DNA of 21,282 nt, taken from positions 1-21,282 of the IMG/VR virus record IMGVR_UViG_3300047281_000061. One strand, written 5' to 3'. A model generated the notes under the pieces. That model ran no database searches and was not told the origin of the DNA. It worked only from the letters and a program-made list of their open reading frames with translations. The stretch comes from a virus. Positions within the stretch are counted from its first letter, which is position 1. Every line of letters begins with the position of its first letter. The position numbers and the translations under genes are program-made. Below are positions 1 to 6,262 of this stretch, one piece after another.

Positions 1-1
1 T

Positions 2-172
2 AGCGGGCTTGTATTTCGTAACAATGAATTAGAAAAGTTTGCCGAGTTGATCGTCAAAGAATGTGCTCAACTCGCTCGTGACACCAATTTAGAAGATGTC
101 GAAGGTGGTGACAATGAAGTTTTGCGAGCCGCAAAACTTCAGATTCTAGAACATTTCGGAGTTGAAGAATGA
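2..172 (+). CDS. 3' end of a small conserved phage protein (partial)
   Basis: Only the last 56 codons are present; the gene enters from outside the window and ends at a TGA at 170-172. The readable part is acidic and helical, with the run KFAELIVKECAQLA followed by ILEHFGVEE at the C-terminus. This layout, a helix with LIVKECA and a short FGVE tail, is typical of small uncharacterised proteins seen repeatedly in T4-like phages, but no function can be assigned. Its last codons carry the ribosome binding site GGAG (158-161) for the next gene, whose ATG overlaps its stop as ATGA, so the two are translationally coupled. Confidence 0.75.
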   Translation, partial: SGLVFRNNELEKFAELIVKECAQLARDTNLEDVEGGDNEVLRAAKLQILEHFGVEE

Positions 173-315
173 TTGAAATTAGACCAAACATTGGCCGTAG
201 ATGGCTAGTCAACAAACCTTGGTATTGTGAAGGCGCGGTATGGAAACCAGCATTTGAATATTTCTATATCGAATCCGGCACACAATTTGAATTTGATTTC
301 GGAGTTGAAAAATGA
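169..315 (+). CDS. Small hypothetical protein, 48 aa
   Basis: A 48-residue product starting MIEIRPNIGRRW and ending EFDFGVEK. The start is supported by GGAG seven bases upstream and by the ATGA overlap with the preceding stop. It is rich in aromatic residues (several Trp, Tyr and Phe) and has no membrane segment. The end of the gene repeats the end of the gene before it: the 19-base string TTTCGGAGTTGAARAATGA occurs at both junctions, serving as C-terminal codons, ribosome binding site and stop/start together. Function unknown. Confidence 0.7.
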   Translation: MIEIRPNIGRRWLVNKPWYCEGAVWKPAFEYFYIESGTQFEFDFGVEK

Positions 316-635
316 GACTGATGTTAGGCACCAAGGAACGTCCAAGTTTGCTTGTTAATATAGGTCAAGAGTACGGTGCCGCACACTTTGACTTTTGGGT
401 GGTCAACGGCGCCTGGGAAGGTACATTCTATAATGGATATGTAACTGTACATCATCCTTATAACCCACATTCTAGTCTTGACCGAGTTGAAATTCTGTGT
501 AATAATCAAGACAGACTGCGATGTGGCGCCGGAGAATATCAAGATGTGTTCGACAACTTCCACGACGAGAACTATGTTGCACCCAAGCGTGAACCAGTGG
601 TATTTGCCGATATGGATGATGACATCCCTTTTTAA
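312..635 (+). CDS. Hypothetical protein, 107 aa
   Basis: A 107-residue protein that overlaps the previous stop as ATGA, with GGAG at 301-304 as ribosome binding site. It contains many aromatic and acidic residues, a central HHPYNPHSSLDRVEIL stretch and an acidic tail (DMDDDIPF). There are no signal peptide, membrane helix or recognisable catalytic motif. The acidic DDIPF ending resembles C-terminal tails of single-strand DNA-binding proteins, but the rest does not look like an OB fold, so this likeness is only noted. It belongs to the coupled run of small genes that leads to the macro-domain gene. Confidence 0.7.
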   Translation: MRLMLGTKERPSLLVNIGQEYGAAHFDFWVVNGAWEGTFYNGYVTVHHPYNPHSSLDRVEILCNNQDRLRCGAGEYQDVFDNFHDENYVAPKREPVVFADMDDDIPF

Positions 636-646
636 GGATTAGAAGA

Positions 647-817
647 ATGATTTTATTTGATAAAGAATATACCGGTGAATCCATTGTAGATATGGATCGT
701 GATGTTAATGAATTCTTTTCTGATTCATTGATTGACGATTTTGATATTCCGCAAGACGACAACGGTATCATGCAAGGCAGCTTCCGTGTCACAGTAGATT
801 GGGTACCGACAAAATGA
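647..817 (+). CDS. Small acidic hypothetical protein, 56 aa
   Basis: Reads MILFDKEYTGESIVDMDRDV onward to DWVPTK. A ribosome binding site AAGGA lies at 634-638, followed by AGAAGA directly before the ATG. The product is strongly acidic (many Asp and Glu) and short. The stop codon overlaps the next ATG as ATGA at 814-817, which keeps it in the same coupled cluster. No domain is recognised; the gene call rests on the overlap pattern, the ribosome binding site and codon use like its neighbours. Confidence 0.65.
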   Translation: MILFDKEYTGESIVDMDRDVNEFFSDSLIDDFDIPQDDNGIMQGSFRVTVDWVPTK

Positions 818-993
818 CAAATCAACATTACAATCGTTTAGAAGACGGTCCAATGGACGAGATTGATGCCGCTATTTGGAGTGGAGACTTGTTTCACAAT
901 CGTGAGAACATTGCTGCCTTCCGTAAAATGATGGCACGATGGGAACGCGGCCTGCAATCGTGCGAAGATATTTTGAATGAAGTACCAGAATGA
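814..993 (+). CDS. Small conserved phage protein, 59 aa
   Basis: Starts MTNQHYNRLEDGPMDEIDAA. The ATG at 814 is chosen over an in-frame TTG at 799 because it makes the ATGA overlap used throughout this cluster. The core, IDAAIWSGDLFHNRENIAAF followed by RKMMARWERGL, is a pattern I recall from many small phage proteins of unknown role. It is predicted helical and soluble. Its stop again overlaps the following start as ATGA. Confidence 0.7.
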   Translation: MTNQHYNRLEDGPMDEIDAAIWSGDLFHNRENIAAFRKMMARWERGLQSCEDILNEVPE

Positions 994-1277
994 TTTCATG
1001 TAAAATTGTAAACACTGATTGGGGCCATGTCATGAAGGTCCCACTGACCGGGGTTGGTACAATCTTTGGTGTAACCGTTACGATTGATAAACTCGCACTG
1101 CCGCAGTATGAAGTCAATCTATTAGAAATGCTATCAACCGAGACAGGGGTAAATCGCTTTATTGATTTTGTTAACGAGCATTTACCTGATGCTGACCTAA
1201 AGATCAAAGAAGAATTTGTAGCAGAATTTAAGTTATTCGTCAAGCGCAAGCGTGGCGATATTATACCAATTTTTTAA
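990..1277 (+). CDS. Hypothetical protein, 95 aa
   Basis: A 95-residue protein starting MISCKIVNTDWGHVMKVPLT, coupled by ATGA to the gene before. The first half looks like beta strands (VPLTGVGTIFGVTVTIDKL). The second half looks helical and charged (FIDFVNEHLPDADLKIKEEF) and ends in a basic stretch KRKRGDIIPIF. No catalytic or metal-binding motif is visible. The stop TAA is directly followed by the next ATG with no gap. Confidence 0.65.
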   Translation: MISCKIVNTDWGHVMKVPLTGVGTIFGVTVTIDKLALPQYEVNLLEMLSTETGVNRFIDFVNEHLPDADLKIKEEFVAEFKLFVKRKRGDIIPIF

Positions 1278-1394
1278 ATGAAACGCTATATCGCAGACAA
1301 AACGCACACTGTATTCCTTCCCTACGAAGACGGTATGATTGAATGGCTGAACGAACATTATCCACATTCTAAGTATAGAATTATCGAAGTATGA
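1278..1394 (+). CDS. Very small hypothetical protein, 38 aa
   Basis: The reading frame fills exactly the gap between its neighbours: its ATG abuts the TAA of the gene before and its TGA overlaps the next ATG as ATGA at 1391-1394. It encodes MKRYIADKTHTVFLPYEDGM and continues to HPHSKYR-like basic residues and IIEV. No strong ribosome binding site is visible, so it probably depends on translation of the upstream gene. Function unknown; the call rests on the perfect packing between neighbours. Confidence 0.55.
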   Translation: MKRYIADKTHTVFLPYEDGMIEWLNEHYPHSKYRIIEV

Positions 1395-1738
1395 AAAACA
1401 TATTTGAGATTGACGAAAGTTTTGTATGTAGTGAAATGAAAACCACATACCAAAGCACTCTTGAGAATCCAGATAATCCCACACCTGAGGATTTGATTAA
1501 GATTATCAAGGGCACACATCAGTGGACTACAACATCATCGGGTGATCATCCCGAATACGCAAAACTCAGAAATGAACTTGAAGCAAAAGGATTCATTACT
1601 ACAAGTCGTAATTCATGGAACGGTGATCACGTGCTAAAAGCATTCACACTGAACAGAGTCAAGTTCAACCCACCAGAGACATTTTATTCGGGTGCGGCAA
1701 TGGGATGGACATTAAAATCAAAGAGAAAAGAATTATGA
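1391..1738 (+). CDS. Hypothetical protein, 115 aa
   Basis: A 115-residue protein beginning MKNIFEIDESFVCSEMKTTY. A middle section TPEDLIKIIKGTHQW suggests a helix, followed by a charged helix EYAKLRNELEAKGFITTSRN that could be part of a small helix-turn-helix or winged fold, though this is not strong enough to call. The C-terminus is basic (LKSKRKEL). It ends in an ATGA overlap with the macro-domain gene, so the two are likely translated together. Confidence 0.65.
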   Translation: MKNIFEIDESFVCSEMKTTYQSTLENPDNPTPEDLIKIIKGTHQWTTTSSGDHPEYAKLRNELEAKGFITTSRNSWNGDHVLKAFTLNRVKFNPPETFYSGAAMGWTLKSKRKEL

Positions 1739-2220
1739 ACAAACTAATACACATCAAAGGCGATTTGATTAAACTTGCCCAACAAGGTGAATTCGACGTT
1801 ATCGTCCAAGGCTGTAATTGCTTTAACACCATGGGCAGTGGCCTGGCAAAACAGATTAAAGCAGAAATTCCTGAGGCATATCAAGTTGATCAGGAAACTG
1901 AGGCAGGTGATGTCAACAAGCTTGGTAATTACACCATTGCTGATATTCAAGTGGGTGCGAGTGGATTCACTGTAGTCAACGCATACACACAGTATGACTT
2001 CAACAAGACAGGTGAAACAGTTGATCATTTTGAATACTCCAGCTTTGAAGTCATCCTGCGTAAGTTAGAGATAAGAGCAGGCAGTTGCCGCTTTGGGTTC
2101 CCTCTAATCGGTATGGGGCTGGCGGGTGGTGATAAAGTGCGGATTATGACTCTTCTGGAGGCATTTGCTGTTCGGGTAAATGCGCAAGGTGGTTCTGTTA
2201 CTTTAGTAGAATTCGCTTGA
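1735..2220 (+). CDS. Macro-domain protein (ADP-ribose binding or processing)
   Basis: 161 residues, nearly all one macro domain. Family marks are GDLIKLAQQGEFDVIVQGCN at the start, the loop NCFNTMGSGLAKQI that lines the ADP-ribose pocket, VNAYTQY in the middle and FPLIGMGLAGGD near the end, which matches the phosphate-binding loop. Macro domains of this compact type bind ADP-ribose, and several remove the phosphate of ADP-ribose 1''-phosphate or release ADP-ribose from substrates; which activity applies here cannot be told. The ATG at 1735 is preferred over one at 1705 because of the ATGA overlap with the upstream gene. The gene stands directly before nadV, and its TGA stop lies inside the -35 box of the nadV promoter. 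Its place beside NAD+ salvage genes suggests a role in ADP-ribose metabolism during infection (inference). Confidence 0.9.
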   Translation: MNKLIHIKGDLIKLAQQGEFDVIVQGCNCFNTMGSGLAKQIKAEIPEAYQVDQETEAGDVNKLGNYTIADIQVGASGFTVVNAYTQYDFNKTGETVDHFEYSSFEVILRKLEIRAGSCRFGFPLIGMGLAGGDKVRIMTLLEAFAVRVNAQGGSVTLVEFA

Positions 2221-2245
2221 CTTTTAATACAAAGTCTGTTACAAT
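2217..2245 (+). promoter_or_regulatory. Sigma70-type promoter for nadV
   Basis: TTGACT at 2217-2222, a 17-base spacer and TACAAT at 2240-2245. The TGA stop of the macro-domain gene is inside the -35 box. The spacer begins TTTAATAC, as in the promoter at 3733. The early transcript AGATAAATACTAAGCAGCAA is a diverged form of the leader found at the other promoters. Confidence 0.85.
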
Positions 2246-2283
2246 AGATAAATACTAAGCAGCAAGGAGATAGACTCCGAGCA

Positions 2284-2314
2284 GACATTAATATAAAGGA
2301 TTTTTATATGTCAA
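2284..2314 (+). promoter_or_regulatory. 31-bp leader repeat over the nadV ribosome binding site and start
   Basis: Exactly the same 31 bases occur at 3794-3824, and the nearby GAGATAGAC (2267-2275) also recurs with the same 17-base offset. The element can fold: GACAT (2284-2288) pairs with ATGTC (2308-2312), then after a TAAT bulge ATAAA (2293-2297) pairs with TTTAT (2303-2307), leaving GGATT in the loop. The ribosome binding site would sit in the loop and the start codon in the stem, which fits a translational operator. The folding is read by eye only. Confidence 0.6.
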
Positions 2315-3717
2315 TTACTAAAAACATCATTCTCAATTCCGACTCGTATAAATACAGTCAATTTAATCAGTATCCTTCTGGTACTGAATATGTATACTCT
2401 TACATTGAGTCCCGAGGCGGGCAGTGGAACGATACTGTATTTTTCGGTCTTCAGGCGTTCATCAAAGAGTACCTAACTACCCCGATCACCAAGGAAGATA
2501 TCGATGTCGCAGAAGCTATCATCACAGCCCACGGAGAACCTTTCAACCGAGCAGGTTGGGAATATATTCTTAACACACACGGAGGCAGGTTACCTGTTAC
2601 TATCCGAGCAGTACCAGAAGGAACGATTGTCCCGATTAAAAACGTCCTTGCGACAATTGAGAACACTGACCCAAAATGTTTCTGGCTTACCTCATTCCTT
2701 GAGACGGCTCTCCTTCGTGCAATTTGGTATCCAACAACTGTAGCAACTAACAGCTACGAATCTAAAAAAATCATTCTACAAGCATTGGAGAAAACTGGTG
2801 ATCCTACAACTATTGATTTTAAGTTGCACGACTTTGGTGCTCGTGGCGTGTCTAGTATGGAGTCTGCAGGGATTGGGGGAGCCGCACACCTTGTTAACTT
2901 CATGGGTACAGATACTATCTCTGGCATTTTATATGCTCGTGAATATTATAACGCTGGGGTTGCTGGCTTTAGTATTCCAGCTATGGAACATAGTACTGTA
3001 ACAAGCTGGGGTAAAGAAAATGAAGTTGACTCGTACCGCAACATGGTCAAGCAAAACGCCAAACAAGGTGGTATCTTTGCTTGTGTCTCAGACAGCTATG
3101 ACATTTACGAAGCCTGCAAACTCTGGGGCACGGTCCTTAAACAAGATGTCCTTGACTCAGGCGCAACTTTGGTCGTCCGGCCAGACTCGGGTAACCCCAG
3201 TGACGTGGTTGTAAAGTGTTTGTACATTCTTGAGAAGTACTTTGGTTCTACTACTAACGCAAAAGGCTTTCGTGTATTGAACCCAGCGGTTCGTATCATC
3301 CAAGGTGATGGTATTGATCACGCCAGTATTCACAGCATTTTGTTCTGTATGGAACTTGCAGGATTCAGTGCTGACAATGTGGCATTTGGTCAAGGTGGAG
3401 CGTTGCTTCAACGTGTGGATCGTGACACAATGCAATGGGCAATGAAGTGTAGCGCAATCGGTGTTAACACTAACGGTGAACTACCTTACTGGCGCGATGT
3501 TTACAAAGACCCTGTCACTGATAGCGGCAAGCGTAGCAAGCGTGGTCGTGTTACACTTTGGGAATCGGGTGGTGAATATCAATCATCAGTAACTCAGCCA
3601 ATGGGATGGACTGATAAAGGTACTGTATGGACTGATGTTCTAGCAGAAGTCTATCGTGATGGTGCTCTTGTAAAAGAAATCACCTTTGACGAAGTTCGAG
3701 CAAACGCACGCAAATAA
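2308..3717 (+). CDS. nadV: Nicotinamide phosphoribosyltransferase (NAMPT/NadV)
   Basis: 469 residues, close to the 491 of human NAMPT and similar to phage NadV. It joins nicotinamide to PRPP to give NMN, the first step of NAD+ salvage from nicotinamide. Family motifs run the full length: SDSYKYSQFNQYPSGTEYVY (11-30), FWLTSFLETALLRAIWYPTT (125-144), LHDFGARGVSS (173-183, Asp175 matching human Asp219), SIPAMEHST (222-230, His228 matching the phosphorylated His247), VSDSYDIYEACKLWG (260-274), VVRPDSGNP (289-297, Arg291 and Asp293 matching Arg311 and Asp313), RIIQGDGID (329-337) and FGQGGALLQ (360-368). All catalytic positions I can align are kept, so the enzyme is probably active. It has its own promoter and a leader repeat shared with the next unit, which encodes the enzyme for the second step. 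Confidence 0.97.
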   Translation: MSITKNIILNSDSYKYSQFNQYPSGTEYVYSYIESRGGQWNDTVFFGLQAFIKEYLTTPITKEDIDVAEAIITAHGEPFNRAGWEYILNTHGGRLPVTIRAVPEGTIVPIKNVLATIENTDPKCFWLTSFLETALLRAIWYPTTVATNSYESKKIILQALEKTGDPTTIDFKLHDFGARGVSSMESAGIGGAAHLVNFMGTDTISGILYAREYYNAGVAGFSIPAMEHSTVTSWGKENEVDSYRNMVKQNAKQGGIFACVSDSYDIYEACKLWGTVLKQDVLDSGATLVVRPDSGNPSDVVVKCLYILEKYFGSTTNAKGFRVLNPAVRIIQGDGIDHASIHSILFCMELAGFSADNVAFGQGGALLQRVDRDTMQWAMKCSAIGVNTNGELPYWRDVYKDPVTDSGKRSKRGRVTLWESGGEYQSSVTQPMGWTDKGTVWTDVLAEVYRDGALVKEITFDEVRANARK

Positions 3718-3732
3718 GCAGGAAATTATAGC

Positions 3733-3761
3733 TTGACTTTTAATACAGGTCATGCTATAAT
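3733..3761 (+). promoter_or_regulatory. Sigma70-type promoter for the 3818-natV unit
   Basis: TTGACT at 3733-3738, a 17-base spacer starting TTTAATACA, and a perfect TATAAT at 3756-3761. It lies in the short gap after nadV and drives the gene at 3818 together with natV. Confidence 0.88.
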
Positions 3762-3769
3762 AAGTCATA

Positions 3770-3794
3770 CAGTAGAGAGATAGACCTTCTACTG
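3770..3794 (+). promoter_or_regulatory. Leader stem-loop near the transcript 5' end
   Basis: CAGTAGA (3770-3776) is a perfect complement of TCTACTG (3788-3794), with an 11-base loop that contains GAGATAGAC. It begins only a few bases after the expected transcription start and could shield the mRNA 5' end or serve as a protein-binding site. The matching region of the nadV leader keeps the loop sequence but shows only a short GGAG/CTCC pairing. Confidence 0.5.
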
Positions 3795-3824
3795 ACATTA
3801 ATATAAAGGATTTTTATATGTCAA
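3794..3824 (+). promoter_or_regulatory. 31-bp leader repeat over the start of the 3818 gene
   Basis: The second exact copy of the 31-base element at 2284-2314, including ribosome binding site AAAGGA, the start codon and the first two bases of codon 2 onward (both proteins begin MS). The same hairpin with the start codon in the stem can form. Sharing this element between nadV and the natV unit suggests that both steps of NAD+ synthesis are controlled together (inference). Confidence 0.6.
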
Positions 3825-4171
3825 GCAAAACATTCACCATTTCAAAAGCCTACGTCTTATCAGCAATCAACAAATTAGGTAAGCGTGTCTATTACGACAT
3901 CGATTACCATAGCGGCGGTTATTCATATTGGAGCGTATATTCGCTTAGTTGCAAACGATTTGACTCCTTGGATAAAATCCCAACATTTCGCGGCACTGAC
4001 TATATGCTTACTGACGTAGTTACGCTGGAAGTACTTGAAATCAAAGAACAAGCTAGAGTAGTTGAATCAACTGAACTTGTTTCGGAAGCCCGAGCAAAAG
4101 CAATGTTAGAGATTGTCGAAATTGAAAAAGAGCTGGCTCGCAAAGTTGCTATGTTGGGAGACACAAAATGA
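3818..4171 (+). CDS. Hypothetical protein between nadV and natV, 117 aa
   Basis: A 117-residue protein starting MSSKTFTISKAYVLSAINKL. The first 70 residues carry many Tyr and Ser (YYDIDYHSGGYSYWSVYSLS) and look beta-rich; the last 45 residues form a charged helix (ARAKAMLEIVEIEKELARKV) that could be a short coiled coil. I do not recognise the family. Its stop overlaps the natV start as ATGA, and its leader is identical to that of nadV, so it is regulated with and translated next to the NAD+ enzymes. A partner or regulatory role in NAD+ metabolism is possible but rests on position only. Confidence 0.8.
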   Translation: MSSKTFTISKAYVLSAINKLGKRVYYDIDYHSGGYSYWSVYSLSCKRFDSLDKIPTFRGTDYMLTDVVTLEVLEIKEQARVVESTELVSEARAKAMLEIVEIEKELARKVAMLGDTK

Positions 4172-5190
4172 AAAAATACGACACACTAGTCCTAATCGGT
4201 CGCTTTCAACCATTCCACACCGCTCACTTGTTGCTGGCGCATCGTGCTACTGCAAATTGTAAGCAATTGATCTTTATCTGCGGCAGCGCCAATCAGCCAC
4301 GCACTTATAAGAACCCGTTTACCTTTGCTGAACGTAGACAAATGATTAAGTCGGCAACTGCTGGACTAACAGGTACACTGTCAATTCAAGTTGAAGCAAA
4401 TCCAGACACTATCTACAATGACCAAGCGTGGGCTGTTCGTATACAAGCATTAGTTGCCAAGCACACCAAGCAAGGTGACCGAGTTGGTATCATTGGTCAC
4501 AAGAAAGATCCAAGCAGTTTCTATCTTGACATGTTTCCACAGTGGGGCTTTGAAGAAGTTGAACTACTGGAGCCACTGGATGCTACTGATATTCGCAACT
4601 TGTATTTCAAGCGTGATGTCAATATGAATTTCATCCGCAATGTTGTTCCGCAAACTACTTTTGACTTTCTGGATCAATTCAAATCAACTCCTGAATACGA
4701 ACAAATTATCCGTGAGCGTGAGTTCATCATTGAAAACAAAAAGCAATATGCCAGCTTAAAGTATCCTCCTATCTTTTCAACTGCTGATGCTGTTGTTATT
4801 CAATCAGGTAATGTATTGATGATTAAACGTCGGGCTGAACCCGGTAAAGGTCTATGGGCATTGCCCGGCGGTTATGTTAACGCAGAAACTGATAAGACTG
4901 TAGAAGATGCTGCTATCCGTGAATTGCGTGAAGAAACAATGATCAAAGTGCCCAGTCCTGTGCTACGCGGATCCATTGTTCGCAGTAAAGTGTTTGATGC
5001 TATTGATCGTAGCCCTCGTGGTCGTATTATCACACACGCATTTTACATTCAATTGCCCGATGGTGAGTTGCCTAAAGTAAAAGGCAGTGACGATGCTGAG
5101 AAAGCACGGTGGGTTCCAATCGCAGAGGTTCGCAGTGAAGAATGCTTTGAAGACCATTACGAAATCCTAATGTCATTCCTCGGCGCTTGA
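4168..5190 (+). CDS. natV: Bifunctional NMN adenylyltransferase / Nudix hydrolase (NatV/NadM-type)
   Basis: 340 residues with two domains. Residues 1-185 are a nucleotidyltransferase: GRFQPFHTAH at 11-20 gives the ATP-binding HxxH pair (His17, His20) and DATDIR at 138-143 is the second signature of NadM-type enzymes. This half makes NAD+ from NMN and ATP. Residues 200-340 are a Nudix domain: LWALPGGYVN (229-238) and RELREET (251-257) form the box with the metal-binding Glu pair 255-256. The gap between the GG and RE parts is about two residues longer than the textbook box, as in some ADP-ribose pyrophosphatases. Fused NadM-Nudix proteins of this kind are known from bacteria and phage KVP40, where the Nudix half cleaves ADP-ribose. 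With nadV it completes nicotinamide to NAD+. Its TGA stop lies in the next -35 box. Confidence 0.95.
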   Translation: MKKYDTLVLIGRFQPFHTAHLLLAHRATANCKQLIFICGSANQPRTYKNPFTFAERRQMIKSATAGLTGTLSIQVEANPDTIYNDQAWAVRIQALVAKHTKQGDRVGIIGHKKDPSSFYLDMFPQWGFEEVELLEPLDATDIRNLYFKRDVNMNFIRNVVPQTTFDFLDQFKSTPEYEQIIREREFIIENKKQYASLKYPPIFSTADAVVIQSGNVLMIKRRAEPGKGLWALPGGYVNAETDKTVEDAAIRELREETMIKVPSPVLRGSIVRSKVFDAIDRSPRGRIITHAFYIQLPDGELPKVKGSDDAEKARWVPIAEVRSEECFEDHYEILMSFLGA

Positions 5191-5215
5191 CATTTAATCC
5201 AAAAGCTGTTATAAT
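5187..5215 (+). promoter_or_regulatory. Sigma70-type promoter with standard phage leader
   Basis: Perfect TTGACA (5187-5192), 17-base spacer, perfect TATAAT (5210-5215). The natV stop codon overlaps the -35 box. The transcript starts with AGATACTTAGACAGCAAC, the leader shared with the - strand promoters at 17344-20954. It drives the run 5248-7098. Confidence 0.9.
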
Positions 5216-5247
5216 AGATACTTAGACAGCAACAAACAGGACTTAAA

Positions 5248-5670
5248 ATGAGCACAAATTCAGTAATCGGCGTAATGCATGGCGACAATTGTAAGGCAGT
5301 TTACTGTCATTCAGACGGTTACCTGAGCTACAACGGTCAGGTCCTGCTTGACAACTATGACTCTCCTAAGGCAAATCATCTGATTGCAATGGGCGATATA
5401 AGTGCTCTGGGCAAAACAATCGGCGAGAAAATCAATTTCAATGATGGTATGGAATATGATGAAAATCATGTTGCCAAGCAATGTCGTTTCTACGGCCGTG
5501 ATCGTGGAGAGACGGGTATTGAATTCACTTCTGTTAGTAGCTTTGCTCAATTGTGTGAGCATTTTGATTCTGAATACTATTACATTATGAAAGATGATGT
5601 ATGGTATGTAAGCATCGGTGGCGCTAAGTTGCTGGTGTTGTCTGAGGTTCTGACGAAGGAAGTGGCATAA
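5248..5670 (+). CDS. Conserved phage protein, 140 aa (unknown function)
   Basis: Begins MSTNSVIGVMHGDNCKAVYC and continues HSDGYLSYNGQVLLDNY. This N-terminal pattern (a Ser-rich start, a short turn, then KAVYCHxDGYxxxNG) is one I recall in small proteins of many tailed phages, with no known function. The ribosome binding site AGGA sits in the standard leader. The protein is soluble and beta-rich, with a cluster of aromatic residues (EYYYIMKDDVWYVSIGG) near the end. Its TAA overlaps the next ATG by one base. Confidence 0.8.
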   Translation: MSTNSVIGVMHGDNCKAVYCHSDGYLSYNGQVLLDNYDSPKANHLIAMGDISALGKTIGEKINFNDGMEYDENHVAKQCRFYGRDRGETGIEFTSVSSFAQLCEHFDSEYYYIMKDDVWYVSIGGAKLLVLSEVLTKEVA

Positions 5671-5999
5671 TGGAAGCAGTCGTAGAAACAACAGTATGGT
5701 CTGGCGCAGCGCAGCCTAATCATACTTATTTGTTTGATGGCAACAAGATGCTGGCTTACATTAAGAAAAATGATACTGTTCCTTTTTACTTTAAAGAGCC
5801 TATCACAATTGACAAGCGTGGTCGCAAGTTTGTGGCAGCTAAGCCAAATCCCTTCAAAGCAATCAAGGAAAAAGATACAGTTATCAAAGTGTCAGGCAGC
5901 AAAGGTGCTGTCTACTCTATTGATACAGAAAGCAAGACTTGCACTTGCGCGGGATTTCAATTTCGCGGAACCTGTAAGCATTTAATAGCGATAGCATGA
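5670..5999 (+). CDS. Small SWIM-type zinc-finger protein, 109 aa
   Basis: The C-terminal segment YSIDTESKTCTCAGFQFRGT continuing CKHL has the SWIM layout CxC...CxH: Cys91, Cys93, Cys102 and His104. SWIM fingers bind nucleic acid or proteins and occur in plant transposases, SWI2/SNF2 proteins and some phage proteins. The N-terminal 60 residues hold no known domain, but include two basic patches (IKKND, DKRGRKFVAAK). The finger is at the very end of the chain, leaving only five residues after His104. Likely a small DNA- or protein-binding factor; it overlaps both neighbours by 1 and 4 bases. Confidence 0.8.
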   Translation: MEAVVETTVWSGAAQPNHTYLFDGNKMLAYIKKNDTVPFYFKEPITIDKRGRKFVAAKPNPFKAIKEKDTVIKVSGSKGAVYSIDTESKTCTCAGFQFRGTCKHLIAIA

Positions 6000-6262
6000 T
6001 TTATTACAAGATTAGAAGTAAAGACAACCCAGTGATGTTTGTATCTGGCACTCCAGATTATAATCGCTATGATAATATTGGACGAATCTTTCAAAAGATT
6101 GGAGGGTTGCGGTCATTCTTAACAATGGTTATGAACAACCAAAATCAGAGTCACAAAATATCAGATTGGGAAATCGTTGAGATTGAAATGGTAGTAAAAG
6201 AAGTAAAAGGTGTTCACGAGGTGATCACCCAAAAGAAATTAATGGAATTATTAACAAAATGA
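5996..6262 (+). CDS. Hypothetical protein, 88 aa
   Basis: An 88-residue protein starting MIYYKIRSKDNPVMFVSGTP, joined to both neighbours by ATGA overlaps. The N-terminal part (YYKIRSK...FVSGTPDYNRYD) looks beta-rich, followed by a helix (NIGRIFQKIGGLRSFLTMVM) and another beta/helix unit (WEIVEIEMVVKEV). The order suggests a small alpha/beta fold, perhaps related to phage proteins that modify or bind host factors, but no family is recognised. Confidence 0.7.
   Translation: MIYYKIRSKDNPVMFVSGTPDYNRYDNIGRIFQKIGGLRSFLTMVMNNQNQSHKISDWEIVEIEMVVKEVKGVHEVITQKKLMELLTK

Noticed and set aside
799-813. TTG start giving five extra residues for the 814 gene
   Set aside because: ATG at 814 gives the ATGA junction used at almost every gene in this run.
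472-828. 118-aa open frame on the - strand
   Set aside because: It lies opposite two coupled + strand genes, has no ribosome binding site, and its product shows no sensible composition.
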